Under the pieces are notes generated by a model. That model saw only the letters and a list, made by a program, of their open reading frames with translations, was not told the origin of the DNA and searched no databases. A stretch of 64,000 nt of DNA from Ganoderma boninense. Its lineage: Eukaryota > Basidiomycota > Agaricomycetes > Polyporales > Polyporaceae. The position numbers and the translations under genes were made by a program. The first letter of the stretch is position 1. Every line of letters begins with the position of its first letter. The stretch spans positions 3,506,100 to 3,570,099 of the forward strand of contig CM035306.1 of the NCBI GenBank assembly GCA_002900995.3, read 5' to 3'. Below are positions 49,752 to 64,000 of the stretch, piece by piece.

Positions 49752-52629
49752 ATGCGTCTCCTCCCCTTCACTCTCGCTCTCGTCATCCAGTCTGTCTTGG
49801 CCGTCACTCCTGCGAAGCGCTTCTACAACACACACGACTACTATGTACTGGAACACGACCCCCTCGCAGGAGCCTCGTTGGCAGAAGTTGCAGGCGCACT
49901 GGGCGTTGAGGTCGTCGAGCAAGCGGGGGAGCTGGCCGACCACTGGCTCGTCCGCGTAGCTAAGGGGCTGGAGAAGAGGGATGCGGACCCTGTCCTACGC
50001 TCATTAGATGGCATTCGATTAGAAGCCAGATCACCACATGCCCCGCGGTCGGAGCACTCGCTGCGAAGACGGAGGGTTGCCTCCTCTGTTAGGGATGTCT
50101 TCCCCCAGACCCTCCGTCAGCGCGTCAAGCGCGCCCCTCCGCCAGTACGTCCACCGAAAACGGAGACGTCCTCGGACGTTGCGCTTCGTCTCGGGCTCCA
50201 CGACCCAGAGTTCAACCGGCAATGGCACCTCGTCAACGACGAGTATCCGGAGCACATGATGAATGTCACCGCGCTCTGGGAGGAGGGCATCACGGGCAAG
50301 GGGGTCATCACGGCATTTGTTGACGACGGCTTGGACTATACCAGCGAGGATCTCGCCGCCAATTTCGTAAGTGTGCCTAGTATTCTCAGCCTGCCCCTGT
50401 CGGAGAGCTAACCGTTGCGCAGTATGCGTATGGCTCGTACGACTACAACGACCATACCGACCTCCCAACGCCCGTCCTCTTTGACGACCACCACGGGACA
50501 CGCTGCGCGGGACAGGTCGCTGCGGTCAAGAACGACGTTTGTGGTGTCGGTATCGCATACGAGTCGAAGGTGGCCGGTATCCGGATTCTTTCAGGGCCTA
50601 TATCCGACATAGACGAGGCTGCGGCCCTCAACTACGACTATCAGAACACATCCATCTACTCGTGCTCATGGGGTCCTCCTGACGACGGCCGATCTATGGA
50701 GGGGCCCAACTATCTCATCAGGAAGGCTATGGTCAACGGCATAGAGCAAGGGCGTAGCGGGAAGGGCTCCGTCTTCGTCTTCGCCAGTGGCAACGGCGGA
50801 CGCAACGGAGATCAGTGCAACTTTGACGGGTACACGAACAGCATATTCTCTGTCACCGTTGCCGCGATCGACTTCAAGGGCCTCCACCCAGACTATTCTG
50901 AAGCGTGTGCAGCAAACATGGTCGTCGCTTATACTTCTGGGAGCAACAACTACATCGTGCGTTCAGCGATCCTTTCGCCGTTGTGTTTCGGGTTTGACCT
51001 TTGCGCTCTAGACTACTACTGACCGAGGGAAGAACAAGTGCTCTCACTCCCACGGCGGTACCTCCGCTGCTGCGCCTAATGCCGCTGGAGTCTTCGCATT
51101 GGCACTCCAAGCTCGGTTCGTCCTGGTTCCCGCGAGCATCGAGCTGATGTCTGACCCGTAGTCTACAGCCCTGAGCTCAGTTGGCGCGATATCCAGCATC
51201 TCTGCGTACGGACTGCATGGCAGGTCAGCCCGACGGATCCGGACTGGGAGAACACGGCAGCAGGTCGGCCTTACAGCTACAAGTACGGCTATGGCAGCCT
51301 TAGTGGACTAGCATTCGTCAAGGCTGCCCAGACATGGGAGCTAGTAAAGCCCCAAACATGGGTCGACCTTCCTGTGGTGCAGATCAACAATGGCACCATG
51401 AACTCTTCCCGAGACGCCAGCGGCGGTACCCCCATTCCCGAGCACGGGGTCGAGAGCAAGATAACCGTGACGAAGGACATGTTGGATCACCATAACTTCG
51501 CTACCATGGAACATGTCACTGTCAAGGTGTGGATCACCCACACACGCCGCGGAGACGTTGAGGTCGAGCTTGTCAGTCCGAACGGGATCAAGAGCGTCCT
51601 CGCAGGCCGACGTTATGGCGACAGCGCGACGACTGGATTCCCCGGATGGACCTTCATGACCGTCAAGCACTGGTAGGTCTTTGTTTATGTGGATATCTCT
51701 TCACGCACTGACGACACAATAGGGACGAGGACCCTGTAGGCGAATGGACTATCCGCGTCTCCGATCAAAACAGTGAGAATGAGAGCGGTGCCTTCTTGGG
51801 TTGGACCATGTCCATCTGGGGTGCCGTGGCGGATGCTGCGAAGGGACACAAGACGTACGTCCTGCCTTCGGGAGACGAAATCCTCCCTCCTCCGCCTTCC
51901 AACACGACCGACGACGACGCATCGTCCTCCGTTGTACCGACTTCGACGAAGACCCTCACAGGCCCTACTGCGTACCTTCCCGGCGATCACGGGGAATCTG
52001 AGGGAGAGAATCACAAGCCTGCGTTCTCCTCAGGCACCGCCGCCAGCCCAACGAAGCCCGCGGAGGACGTCGCCGAGTCCGCGTCCGCGTCGCCTTCCAT
52101 CTCTGCGACGCCCGACGAGGGCTGGTTCCCCGATCTGGGCAAGCTCACGTCCAACAAGGTGTGGTTCTTCCTCGCCATCGGCGCCGTGGCACTCTTCGGT
52201 GCCGGGGCGGGCATCTTCTTCTGGCGCCGCTCCGTCGCTCGCAAGCGGCGGGCGAACTACTCGAGCCTCCGCGGCGACGAGGACGTCGCTATGAGCGCGA
52301 TCGGCCGGGCAACGAGTGGAGCGCGTGGCCCACGGCAGACGAAGGAGCTGTACGACGCGTTTGGAGAGGTCTCGGACGACGAGGACGCGGACGAGGAGAC
52401 TGCGCTGCGGCCGCATGCGACTTCGCATGCCTTGGATACCGGCCTCCACTCAGGCTTCTTGGATGACGATGATCCTCCTTCCGCAGGGGGTGACCACAAG
52501 GCGTCGCGCTACCGCGACGAGCCCGATTCGCCTGTTGACCCCGAGCAGAAGGAGGAGTCGCGGTCGACGAGTCCAGGGAGCGGAAGTGGCAGCGGAAGCA
52601 GTTGGGAGCATGCTTCTGAGACGCGATAG
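49752..52629 (+). CDS. KEX2: Kexin, Golgi proprotein convertase
   Basis: Calcium-dependent subtilisin-type protease cutting after dibasic sites in the late Golgi. It has a signal peptide (MRLLPFTLALVIQSVLA) and a propeptide ending in a self-cleavage site, RQRVKR. The catalytic Asp is in ITAFVDDGLDYTSEDL, His in DDHHGTRCAGQVAAVKND, the oxyanion Asn in FASGNGGRNGD and Ser in HGGTSAAAPNAAGVFAL. A P domain follows (ITVTKDMLDHHNFATMEHV, VELVSPNGIKSVLAGRR, GEWTIRVSDQN), then a Ser/Thr-rich stalk, one membrane helix (VWFFLAIGAVALFGAGAGIF) and an acidic cytosolic tail for Golgi sorting. Introns are short. All catalytic residues are intact. Confidence 0.95.
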
Positions 52630-52844
52630 TATCTGCTGCTGGGGAGTGGGGCGTGCGCTGGCCTCGATCATTTGGATGATATCTATACCTCATAATACCA
52701 CGTATCATATGGAAGCAAGAGATTATTTATATTGTGCTACAGAATAGTACAGACATCACAGCATGGTGCAAAACTCGCGGCGGATAACCTACAAAGAAGA
52801 GCAGAGCGGAATCCTAGGGAAGAGAGCAAAGGGAACGAATCGGT

Positions 52845-55621
<2,777 letters not shown>

Positions 55622-56285
55622 GGCGAAAGACGCGTCGAGGGCGGGGTGCAAGCAACAAGATCGTGGTCGTGTTCAGAGACGCGAAGGCCGTGACCGCACG
55701 CGACACGCGCCCGTGGCCAATGGGCGCTTGTTCTCCTTCCTTTGTTCTCAACGTCCACGCAACGTACCAGCCTCCACAATCCTCCGAGTGAGTTCAGACC
55801 CCTAGCTCGTACCGCGACATCTCTGACGATATATTTTGCCCAGTTTCTTGCCTATCCTCAAGGTGCGATTCCGCCGCTGCCGCGCAGCTTGAGCTAAAGC
55901 CCAGGCCCTGCGCCTACTAGCAATAAGGTTCGAGCTGGAGAAGACCCCGGACCAGGCCGTTGCCAAGCCTTGTGGTCAAATTTGTAAGAGCTTTCAACTG
56001 CTTCGACAATAGAGTTATAAAATAATGATCGCCGTTTACTACAGCAAACTTGCCGTTTACGAATAGAATAACCGACGAGCGTAAAATCCTCGGACACGAG
56101 GTCAGTGTGGTTTTGAGAACCAACTTCTCCGATGGCGCTGAGTGCACTTAGACAGATGAAACGCGGCCGACCCATTTCAAGCGGCTCCACCACGAAAAAG
56201 ACTCGGGTGGGGTTGGCTACAGGCATGTTGCCACGTGCCCATAAGTGAACACGTCTTGACAAGAAGCGGTTTGCAGATACCGAAC
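55622..56285. other. Intergenic between MCM7 and DNMT1
   Basis: Divergent starts about 660 bp apart. It contains the decayed minus-strand frame described separately and the promoters of both genes. Confidence 0.45.
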
Positions 56286-56319
56286 ATGATGAACCATCAG
56301 TGTGGGTGGAAATTCCCAA
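55894..56319 (-). pseudogene. Decayed open frame upstream of DNMT1
   Basis: The minus strand reads RVFFVVEPLEMGRPRFICL, then SEDFTLVGYSI, and after a shift of frame NGKFAVVNGDHYFITLLSK and RLGNGLVRGLLQLEPY. The pieces look like one beta-rich protein segment interrupted by a frameshift. I do not recognise it. Lying inside the DNMT1 promoter region, it may be a remnant of a multi-copy gene or transposon. Confidence 0.3.
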
Positions 56320-59300
56320 GCGACCGCGGAAAAGGTTTGTCTATTCCGTCTTTGATGTGGAACATGATGCTCACTTGTTATGGGATTTCAGTGGAACAGG
56401 TATGCGGAACAATGATCGGCGAGGGGATTGTCCATTCTAACCTCTTCTGAAAGTCCTGCAGACCCAATATGTCTCCCTAGGGAACGAGGTGCCTGAAGAT
56501 GACCTTGTTTTGCCAGATGAAGCCTCCGATTCCGATGATGAGGGGGATGATGTTCCTATCCGCCTCCTCGACCATTTTTCCATTTTTCATCGGGAAACCC
56601 AAAAGTTCATTCCCGCTCTCACCCTGTTGACGGAGGAAGTGTGCGAAGACTGGGTAGGAAGTGGCTTCGTCAGCCCCTCCTTTGGCGACATGTGTGCGCC
56701 AGAGGCTGAAGATGACGGGATAGAACCTCAGCTGGTCCAGCTATCATCTGTGCTGGAGTGTAATGTGCATTGGCCTGTCAAGGATGGGCGGTCCTGGTCT
56801 CTAGATGAGTAAGTATTGAATGAATGTCTTTTTGCTTCCACCTCTAACTTCTGTTCAGAAAAATCTACCTCCTCACTGAGCATGGATGGTACATTCTCCA
56901 AAGCCCTGCGCCCTCTTATGCACCCCATTACAGTGGACTTCAAGAATACCAAGTCCTTACCCACACTTTCCTCACCCATATTCTGGAAGCTCCAGATATG
57001 TCATTGGACAAGTTGCTCAAGCAGGTGCAAGGACACCAGAGATGCCCTGTTTCCCCAATCTCAAGAGAGAAGGTGACATCTCCTGCCTTTGTAAGTTAGA
57101 TTTAGACCTCAGTAGCTGGCAAGACTAATATTTGTCTAGGATTCCTACCTTCATGCAGTCTTTGAATCCTGGTCAAAGGACTATGTTAGACTTGTCCAGC
57201 AAATCATGAAGTCTCCTGCCTTGCGAGAGCTATCCCTTCCTCTTACTCAAGCTCTTCCTGCCTTAAACTCTGCCACAAAGTCTAGCACAGAGGGGGAGGG
57301 CACAGTTGTGACACCAAGGGTTGCAGCCATTGCAAAGAGGCTGTTCTGTCAATCTTTCCAAGTTGTGGAAGTGTCAGAGGATGGCAGAAATGCTGGCCCC
57401 CAGACCTTTCCTTCTTGGCCAGTGCACCAGGGAGACCCTGAAGTGGTAGAATGGGAGGAGAGCACTGGAGATTTTGATGCCTTCCAGGCTGTAATCCTTG
57501 ATGGGACCACCTATAGGGTATGTGTATCACCTATAAGCCCCAGACTTTACTTTGTCTGATAGTTCACAGGTTGGAGATGTGGTAATCGTCAATCCTGGAG
57601 AAGACCTCCATAAGAGCAGGGCAGAACATGCATCCCTGACCTCTGAGTGGTGCAACAATAGTCTTGCAACCCAGAAATGGTGTGTGCATTCACCAATTTA
57701 TGTCTTTGAATTAATACCACTGATACCTGTGCTAGGTTTTGCAAGATTAATTATTTCTTTGAAAAGCCTGGCCTCAAGGAGCAGAAGAAGTTTTTTCATG
57801 CTCAGTGGCTGCAACATGGGTCACAGACCTTCCTACAAGAAGCTGCTCATCCAAGAGTCCTCTTCTGGCTCAAAGAATGTGATGATCTCCCAGTGGAATG
57901 TATCTATTCTCACTGCAATTTGCAGCCTTGGCCTTTGGGAGAGGCCGGTCCTCTTGAGGATTCATCTGGGCCAGAGAACCACTTCTTCACTGGGTAAATT
58001 TTATTTTATTTGGACAATGATGTGTCATTAATCCTGATGTTTTAGGCTTACTTTGGATGATTCTGCTCATTCCTTTTGCCACCTTTCCTCTCAAGAGGTG
58101 GAGGAAGCTCTATCGTACTGTGATGAGCTAAAGCCTTGTGTTGCTTGTGGGCTCTCTGTTTTGGAGGACAGGAACCAGACATGTGTTCCTTTGGTTGGTG
58201 GTGGTATTGCCTACAAGGGCATTGACTACCATGTCAATGACTTTGTTTACCACCATAACCACAGTGGTGGCACCATTCTTCATATTGGCCAAATAACCCA
58301 CTTTGTCTCTGACCAGGCTGGTGCTATCTCTCAGCTTGAGGTGTGCCAATTTGGTCGGTATGATGACCTTGCCAAGAGGCATCCACAACATCCAAAGTCT
58401 TTGGATAATGTATGTTGTATTGTTATTCTTAATGATTTTATAATACTAATAATATTACAGCGCAGGCTGTTTAAAACAGCAGTTCATGTCCTAGTGGAGA
58501 TAGAAGACATTGAGGGCAAGCCATTTGTTGCCTGTCCCTCCTCTGCATGGGATAAGGAGCAATGGTTGAAAACAGATGATTGCTTCTATTGTGATCTTGT
58601 TGCTCAAACTCTTACGCCACAAATTGTGGAGGCTCTTTTGCCATCTGCTCTGGCTCAGTGTTCTCAATGCTGTGCACAAGGACTAGAGACTGAGGTGGAG
58701 AAAGAACTGCTGATGAAGAAGTGTTCCAAATTAAGAGGCTTAGAGCTCTTTGCTGGTTAGCTTTCATTTTATAATATGTGTCTTGCTTGTTTTGCTAATA
58801 TTTGAGTCTTAGGTGCTGGTGGCCTATCAACTGGGCTAAATCTATCTGGATTTGTTGAAACAAAGTGGGCTGTTGAGCTCTATTCAAGTGCAGCCAAAAC
58901 CTTGCAGTAAGTTTGTAGACTTCTTCAAATAATTAATCAAACTCAAGTTATGCTAGGGCTAATCACAGAGATGCTATTGTCTACAATCAAGACTGTAGCA
59001 TGTTACTCCAACATGCTATTGATGTAGTAGAAGGTCATCAACCAGGACCTCTTTTGAGCCAGCTAGGAGATGTTCTTCCTCCAATGCCTCAAAGAGGGGA
59101 GGTGGACTTCATCTATGGAGGTAAAACTAATTTGATTCACAAGCAAATAGTTATCAACTTACTCCTTTGATATAGGACCACCATGTCAAAGCTTTTCTGG
59201 TATGAATCATAGCAAGGTATAATTTAATTAATAATAGTGCTTCTATATTTTTTAAAACTAATCAGCCTAATAGAAAATTGATGACCAAAGGTATGATATT

Positions 59301-60948
59301 ATTGATATTCATATTTGAAACATGAATTCTATGTTTTCAACAGGAGCACACTGGTTTGCAACATGATCTCCTATGTGGAGTTCTATCGACCAAAGTATTT
59401 TCTCTTGGAGAATGTTAGAGGAATTCTGTTTGCTCCAACAGTGAAGGAATTACATCACCAGTTTACTGGGGAAAAGATTGTTATGGGAGTTGTCAAGTTT
59501 ATTATTTCTGCTCTAACAACACTTGGGTAAGCCACTGTGTGATTATTTTATAGAACCTATTACTGACTTACCTTTTAGATACCAAGTCCATTTCAAAGTG
59601 CTTCAAGCTGGGCACTATGGTGCACCACAAGGAAGACAGCGAGTGATTTTCCTTGGAGCTAGATGTGATGTTCCTCTACCACAGTTCCCTGCACCTCAGC
59701 ATCACTTTCCACAGCCAGTGCTCCAACATCATTTGCCAAATGGTGAAGCTTTGTATCCCCATTTTCGACCTACTACCTGCAGTCATACAGGGAAAATGCC
59801 CTGTGTTCCACTGCCTGCAACTACAGTTGGAGAGGCAATTGGAGACTTGGTAAGTCTTGTCAGATAATTATAATAAAAGCCTCACTCAAGGTTACTCAAT
59901 TAGCCCAGCTATGATTGGTAAATCAATTTGAATTGAATTTTGGTGGACTAAAAGTGGCTGATCATAATGTATAGGAAAAATCCTCATAGAGTAATTCCAA
60001 AGAGCAAAAAAGCTGCTCAGCAAGCTGAGGCTCGTCTTGCTCAAGGCATTCCTTGTTTCACAGCTGTGGCTACTGCAGAAAAACCTGTCATAGGTTTTGA
60101 CAAGCCTATTCCATACCCTCATCCCCCTCTTAGCCGCTATCAGCACTGGATTAGAGGTGACAATCATTTTGTCACCTACCACTATACCAAGCGGTGGAGC
60201 TATGAGGTTGTTGAGAGGTAGCTTTTAACTCTTTATGTTTGAAATCTTTACTAACTTACATATTCAGTGTGCTCAATGTGCCATTCTATCCAAATGCCAA
60301 TCATACAGGTACTTGATAATTTGAAGTAGATTAAATATTTACTAGACTCAATTTCATGATCTATAGCACTTCCCAAGGAGCTTCAAAAGGAACGATGGTT
60401 AAAGAGCAGTGGAGACACAGTCAAGAAATACATCAGTGAGCATCCAACCACTTTTACCTATGTCAAAGTCAAATTTGCTAAAGTGAGCTCCAGCTGTCTA
60501 TGGAAGACTTGACAACAATGGATGCTTTCTTACAGCATTAACATCTCTTGCTCCAAATCAGAAGAATGGAAAAATCCTCCACCCCACTGTAAGAAATCAT
60601 TATTTCACAACTAGTTCACTTTAAATAAGATTTGTTCCACAGCAACACAGGATTATTACTATCAGAGAAGCAGCAAGAGCTCAAGGCTTTCCTGATTCAT
60701 ACCAATTTCTTTCTGTTGGAAGAACACCACTCCAATGCTTGCAAGATGTGAGGATTTATTTCTTTTCACTTTCTCAACCAACTAACTGACTCTGAAATTT
60801 TTAGCAAGTGAAGCAGATTGGCAATGCAGTGCCTGTCCCGCTAGCAATGGCTCTAGGAAAGGAGGTTGGCAAATCATGGCTTCAGGTGTTCAAGCAACAA
60901 GTATACCAGGACAATGTTGCAAGACTGAACAGCCCTACAATAGAGTAG
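56286..60948 (+). CDS. DNMT1: DNMT1-family DNA (cytosine-5) methyltransferase
   Basis: CpG methyltransferase of the DNMT1 class. The N-terminal part has an RFTS-like segment ([18 protein letters not shown]). BAH1 is [22 protein letters not shown]2 [19 protein letters not shown]. The catalytic domain has motif [10 protein letters not shown] spliced to [13 protein letters not shown], motif [17 protein letters not shown] with the catalytic Cys, motif [17 protein letters not shown], motif [23 protein letters not shown], motif [21 protein letters not shown] and motif [20 protein letters not shown]. The stop is at 60948. Many short AT-rich introns. The start is uncertain: ATG 56286 begins one frame that splices into [14 protein letters not shown], but a second frame across 56250-56390 is also protein-like. 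The sequence is AT-rich and CpG-poor unlike its neighbours, yet all catalytic motifs are intact. Confidence 0.92.
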
Positions 60949-60993
60949 TCCTTAGATATCCGGAGTATTCAACAATGCTATAAATTCAATTGC

Positions 60994-61672
60994 CTAGCTT
61001 TGCTTCAAAATCTCCTCTACGCGTCTGACTTTGCTTTCATTTCCTGTCCCAGGCTCAATGTTGCGGTCAATTCGTGTGCCAATGCGGATGTCTGTAGCAA
61101 TCCGCGGAGCCCCTTTTGCATGCACTGCGGCGTGGCAGTCATGGATGGCTTGCATAACTTGATTCCAGGGACCCTCTAGAGATTGGCCACATTATCAATG
61201 GTTGCAGAGATGGACAAGTAACTAATAGATTCTGAAGATCCGAAGTTGTTGAACTTACCTAGATTGGTCCCATACCCACTGATCAGCGAAGGACTAAGGT
61301 GAGTGGGCTATGAATAATGTCCTCAAATCACGCACTGCATCTGAGTTAGGATGGTGATCAATGAATGGGTCAGATTCAAACAAAACTACTGATATTGTTC
61401 ACACTCACCTTGAATGTTAGTCCTGACTTTTCGAGGACACGAGAGCATTCCGCAATGTACTCTGCGACCTATAACAACAAAGATTGAATAGCACAGACCA
61501 CTCAAGTGTGATTTCCTTACGGAGGGCTCCGGGGTGCCCATCGGTATGAGGCAGAAGTCTGTTGAGCGAGCAGCGAATTCGTGATCGCAAATCAGCCACA
61601 GAGACATCATTGAGTCGGTGTAGAGCACAGACCTGCGACTGCGTACAAATCATCGGAAGCGGTCTGCGCCAT
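60994..61672 (-). CDS. ECM15: ECM15, UPF0045 thiamine-binding-like protein
   Basis: Small UPF0045/MTH1187-type protein of about 110 aa; family members bind thiamine-like ligands and form tetramers. Exons from ATG 61672 read MAQTASDDLYAVA, spliced to DFCLIPMGTPEPSV, then AEYIAECSRVLEKSGLTFK, MHGYGTNLEGPWNQVMQAI, HAKGAPRIATDIRIGTRID and the C-terminal VRRVEEILKQS, with the stop at 60994. The signatures IPMGTP, EGPW and RIATDIRIGTR are all present. At least three introns, some with AT-rich ends. Its stop lies only 45 bp from the DNMT1 stop, so the two genes converge tightly. Confidence 0.88.
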
Positions 61673-61970
61673 ATTCATATATGAATGTGTCCGAAAGACG
61701 TCGCCTTGGAAAGATGTGATGGGAGGCGGAGGCGAAGAGCAAATGCGCCGTCCGAGGTCGGCCGGGCCGTCGAGCTCCACGAGTCCGCTCGCGGAAGGGC
61801 GTCTGACGCCGTGCCCTCGCCCTCGCCCTCATTCTTCCTCGCAGACACACGATTACTACTGCAGAGCCGTCCCTTCCCTCTCTTGTACCTGCTCTTTCCC
61901 AGCCAAATTTTCAAGTCCTCTCGGGACATGTGACTTGTCATCTCTCGGTGGAAGCAGGAACGCCTACACT
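61673..61970. promoter_or_regulatory. Divergent promoter, ECM15 and GID5
   Basis: 298 bp between opposed starts. It contains a tandem CGCCCTCGCCCTCGCCC-like repeat at about 61813-61830. No known site is identified. Confidence 0.45.
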
Positions 61971-64000
61971 ATGACCATTGCGACCATGAACGTTGCCTCA
62001 CTGAAGGTGGTCAAGAACTCTGTCATCGGCAATCGAACCGCGAAGGGAGCCTATGGGCGTGACGAAGCATTTGTTTCAAAGTACGTGTTATTGCGAGGCA
62101 TGACGCGTCCTCGCACTGAGGGTGCGGAAGGCTCGTCGATGCGCTCAACGACCCCCCCGTTCCTGCTGGCGACTCGGCGACGGCCATTCGTGTCGAGGCC
62201 TCCCATATCATCGCTTCACTCTCGTATGGTGCGTAGAAGTCTGATTTGTTTCTGTTTAAATCCTTCAACCATCGTATTAGGTTCGCCAGATGCCCTGCGG
62301 ACACTATTGCGGCTTAACACGCCACAAGCTCTCCTCTATGCTATTTCCACCTTTCCTCCCTCAGAGAGTGTGGCATTGAAGGCCGCACTTGCTCGTGCAC
62401 TCCGAGCAGTCGCCGCAGCTATAGCCGACGTTGTCGGGCCGTCTCAATGGGGGCTGGCGACCAGCGTGTCTGATCTTCGCGCTGAAGCTAAAGCTGCCCT
62501 TGACTACCTGTTCCAGGTGAGGACGCTGCTATCGTCGTTCGAGCAATTTTACAACTCTTTTGTGGCAGTCTGAGGTCCTGGATGTCTACATTCCCCTCCT
62601 CGTGGACCAGTCAACGCAAGTCAGCGCCGCTGTCGCGCAACTTTTAGCCTCCGCAGTTCGAGATACCTCACACCGAAATCGGGTGTCAGAGTGGAGTCCT
62701 ATCGCGGAAAGAACCGTCGAAACCAAGGGTAAGCGTGGATGGGAGAAACGAGATCCAACGAAGTCGCCAAGCCGCCTCGGCGGCTGGATCGCTCGTACAC
62801 TTTCCACTCTACTCCACCGGAAAGATGCGAAGGTGCGTATTTATTTCTGTGCAGAAAACCATGAGCATCATGGAATCCATCCCATTTGTATCAGCTTCAA
62901 GAGGCTGCTCTATCCGCACTCGCCTCCCTTGCCAAGGATAATGAGACGCTTTCCTTCCGCCTGGCGAAAGGCCCACCTGGACAAGAACGTAAGTTTGCTC
63001 GTTTCTTGTGTCCTGAGCCTCACCGAACCGCCCGAGCAATCTAGCCGTCCTTTCAGCTGTTCTATCGTTGTGCAAGTCCCGTAACACAGACCTTCAACTG
63101 GCTGCATCTCTATGGTTAGTCTCGTTTGCTTCCGGTCAGACTCGCGGAGCTTACCATGTCGCAGTGCCACGAACATCCTGCGTGCCTCTTCGTCTCCCAA
63201 CAGCTCATTCTTCCCGCCAAGTGACCAAACTGGTGCCATCACTATCATGCATGTTTTAAATCGTATCATCGGTTCTGATACTGCGAGCAACCAAACGAGG
63301 ACCAAGGCTTGCTTCATCTTATGTTGGTCGCGTGTTTTGTGTTTTCCATCTCAATGCTCACTCAACCACTGCTCTCAGACCACCTAGTAGCGGATCACAA
63401 GGACTTTTGCCAACTAGCGTTCGACAGGAATTCCCTTAGTCATGTCGGTCAACTTGTAAGCGCAATAACGCCCGCGGAAAAAACTAATGAAGAGGAAGAA
63501 GATGAGCCCGAGAGTGTTTCTCGACTGCGTGAGGTCCGCACCTTCGCTCACCTTCGCCTCATGAATGCGCCTAATGCCCTATAGGCCGCTCTAACAGCAG
63601 TCGCAGCTATATCGCTGTTCGACATCGACATTCGGACCGCAGTGACAGACGAACTTCGCCTCATACCAGCAATCCAAGCCAGCCTCTCACATCGGTACGT
63701 TGGCGTGCGGTACGCTGCTTGTCAATGCGCCCGCGCGTTGAGTCGCGCGGTATCGGCCGTGCGCACAAATATCGTCGACACGGGGTTGGGCATGTCGGTA
63801 TTCCAACTGTTCATGAAGGAGGGCGAGGATCGTCGAGTGATGCATGCCGCGTCTACGGTAATCTGCAACATAGTCACCGACTTCTCTCCATTGCGGTCGG
63901 TACGCATTGGCCGTCTCCTCCTTATGAGCTGTTTAGATGCTAACTATCATGTGCGCAGACGATGATTGACCAGGGGGCCATCACGCGGCTTGTGCAACTG
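61971..64000 (+). CDS. GID5: GID5/VID28 (ARMC8) armadillo protein, 5' part
   Basis: Armadillo-repeat substrate-receptor adaptor of the GID/CTLH ubiquitin ligase, which degrades gluconeogenic enzymes in yeast. Exon 1 reads MNVASLKVVKNSVIGNRTA; the next begins KLVDALNDPP. Later repeats include ALKAALARALRAVAAAIAD, VYIPLLVDQSTQVSAAVAQ, LSALASLAKDNETLSFRLA, LQLAASLCATNILRASSS, RTKACFILYHLVADHKD and LTAVAAISLFDIDIRTAVT. About eight introns. Start is 61971, or the second ATG at 61986. The gene continues beyond the window end, so the 3' part is missing. Confidence 0.82.

Overview
The window is nuclear DNA of a filamentous fungus, almost certainly a basidiomycete of the Agaricomycetes and plausibly a polypore. 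The evidence is many short GT-AG introns (about 45-75 bp), compact housekeeping genes often set head to head, a full-length creC, PAC1/LIS1, KEX2, POT1 and HSF set, a DNMT1-type cytosine methyltransferase with RFTS-like and BAH regions, and lineage-specific MYND-finger and F-box-like families. The placement rests on gene content and style, not on a search.

Region 1 (1 to about 24.3 kb) is gene-poor accessory DNA with a pyrimidine-rich plus strand. It holds fast-evolving, mostly uncharacterised genes: a three-exon hypothetical (412-1029), a MYND-finger protein (2781-3669), two diverged paralogues of an F-box/nucleotidyltransferase-like family (5412-6773 and 11790-12605), two minus-strand hypotheticals (10244-11005 and 15843-17786), a Zn(II)2Cys6 regulator (13413-14880) and an intron-rich, divergent ribonucleotide reductase large subunit (19805-22937). 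Two non-autonomous DNA transposons lie here: a 438-bp hAT-type MITE (16627-17064) with perfect 18-bp terminal inverted repeats and an 8-bp target duplication, inserted in a coding exon, and a 704-bp terminal-inverted-repeat element (22954-23657).

Region 2 (24.4-55.6 kb) is dense housekeeping DNA: PAC1/LIS1, an oligopeptide transporter, creC, the E1-beta subunit of branched-chain keto acid dehydrogenase, a heat shock factor, an unknown membrane-anchored protein with an apparent in-frame stop, POT1, TAP42, YPT6/Rab6, methylenetetrahydrofolate reductase, KEX2 and MCM7. Many are divergent pairs sharing 120-330 bp promoters.

Region 3 (55.6-61 kb) carries a DNMT1-family methyltransferase gene that is strongly CpG-depleted and AT-rich compared with both neighbours, plus a decayed open frame just upstream. 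Region 4 (61-64 kb) has ECM15 (UPF0045) divergent from the 5' part of a GID5/VID28/ARMC8 armadillo protein, which runs off the window end.

The most notable points are the RNR paralogue, whose catalytic residues are all intact but whose two specificity loops are rewritten; the CpG-depleted methyltransferase gene; the MITE-disrupted gene; and a POT1 with an apparent tandem duplication of its second OB fold.
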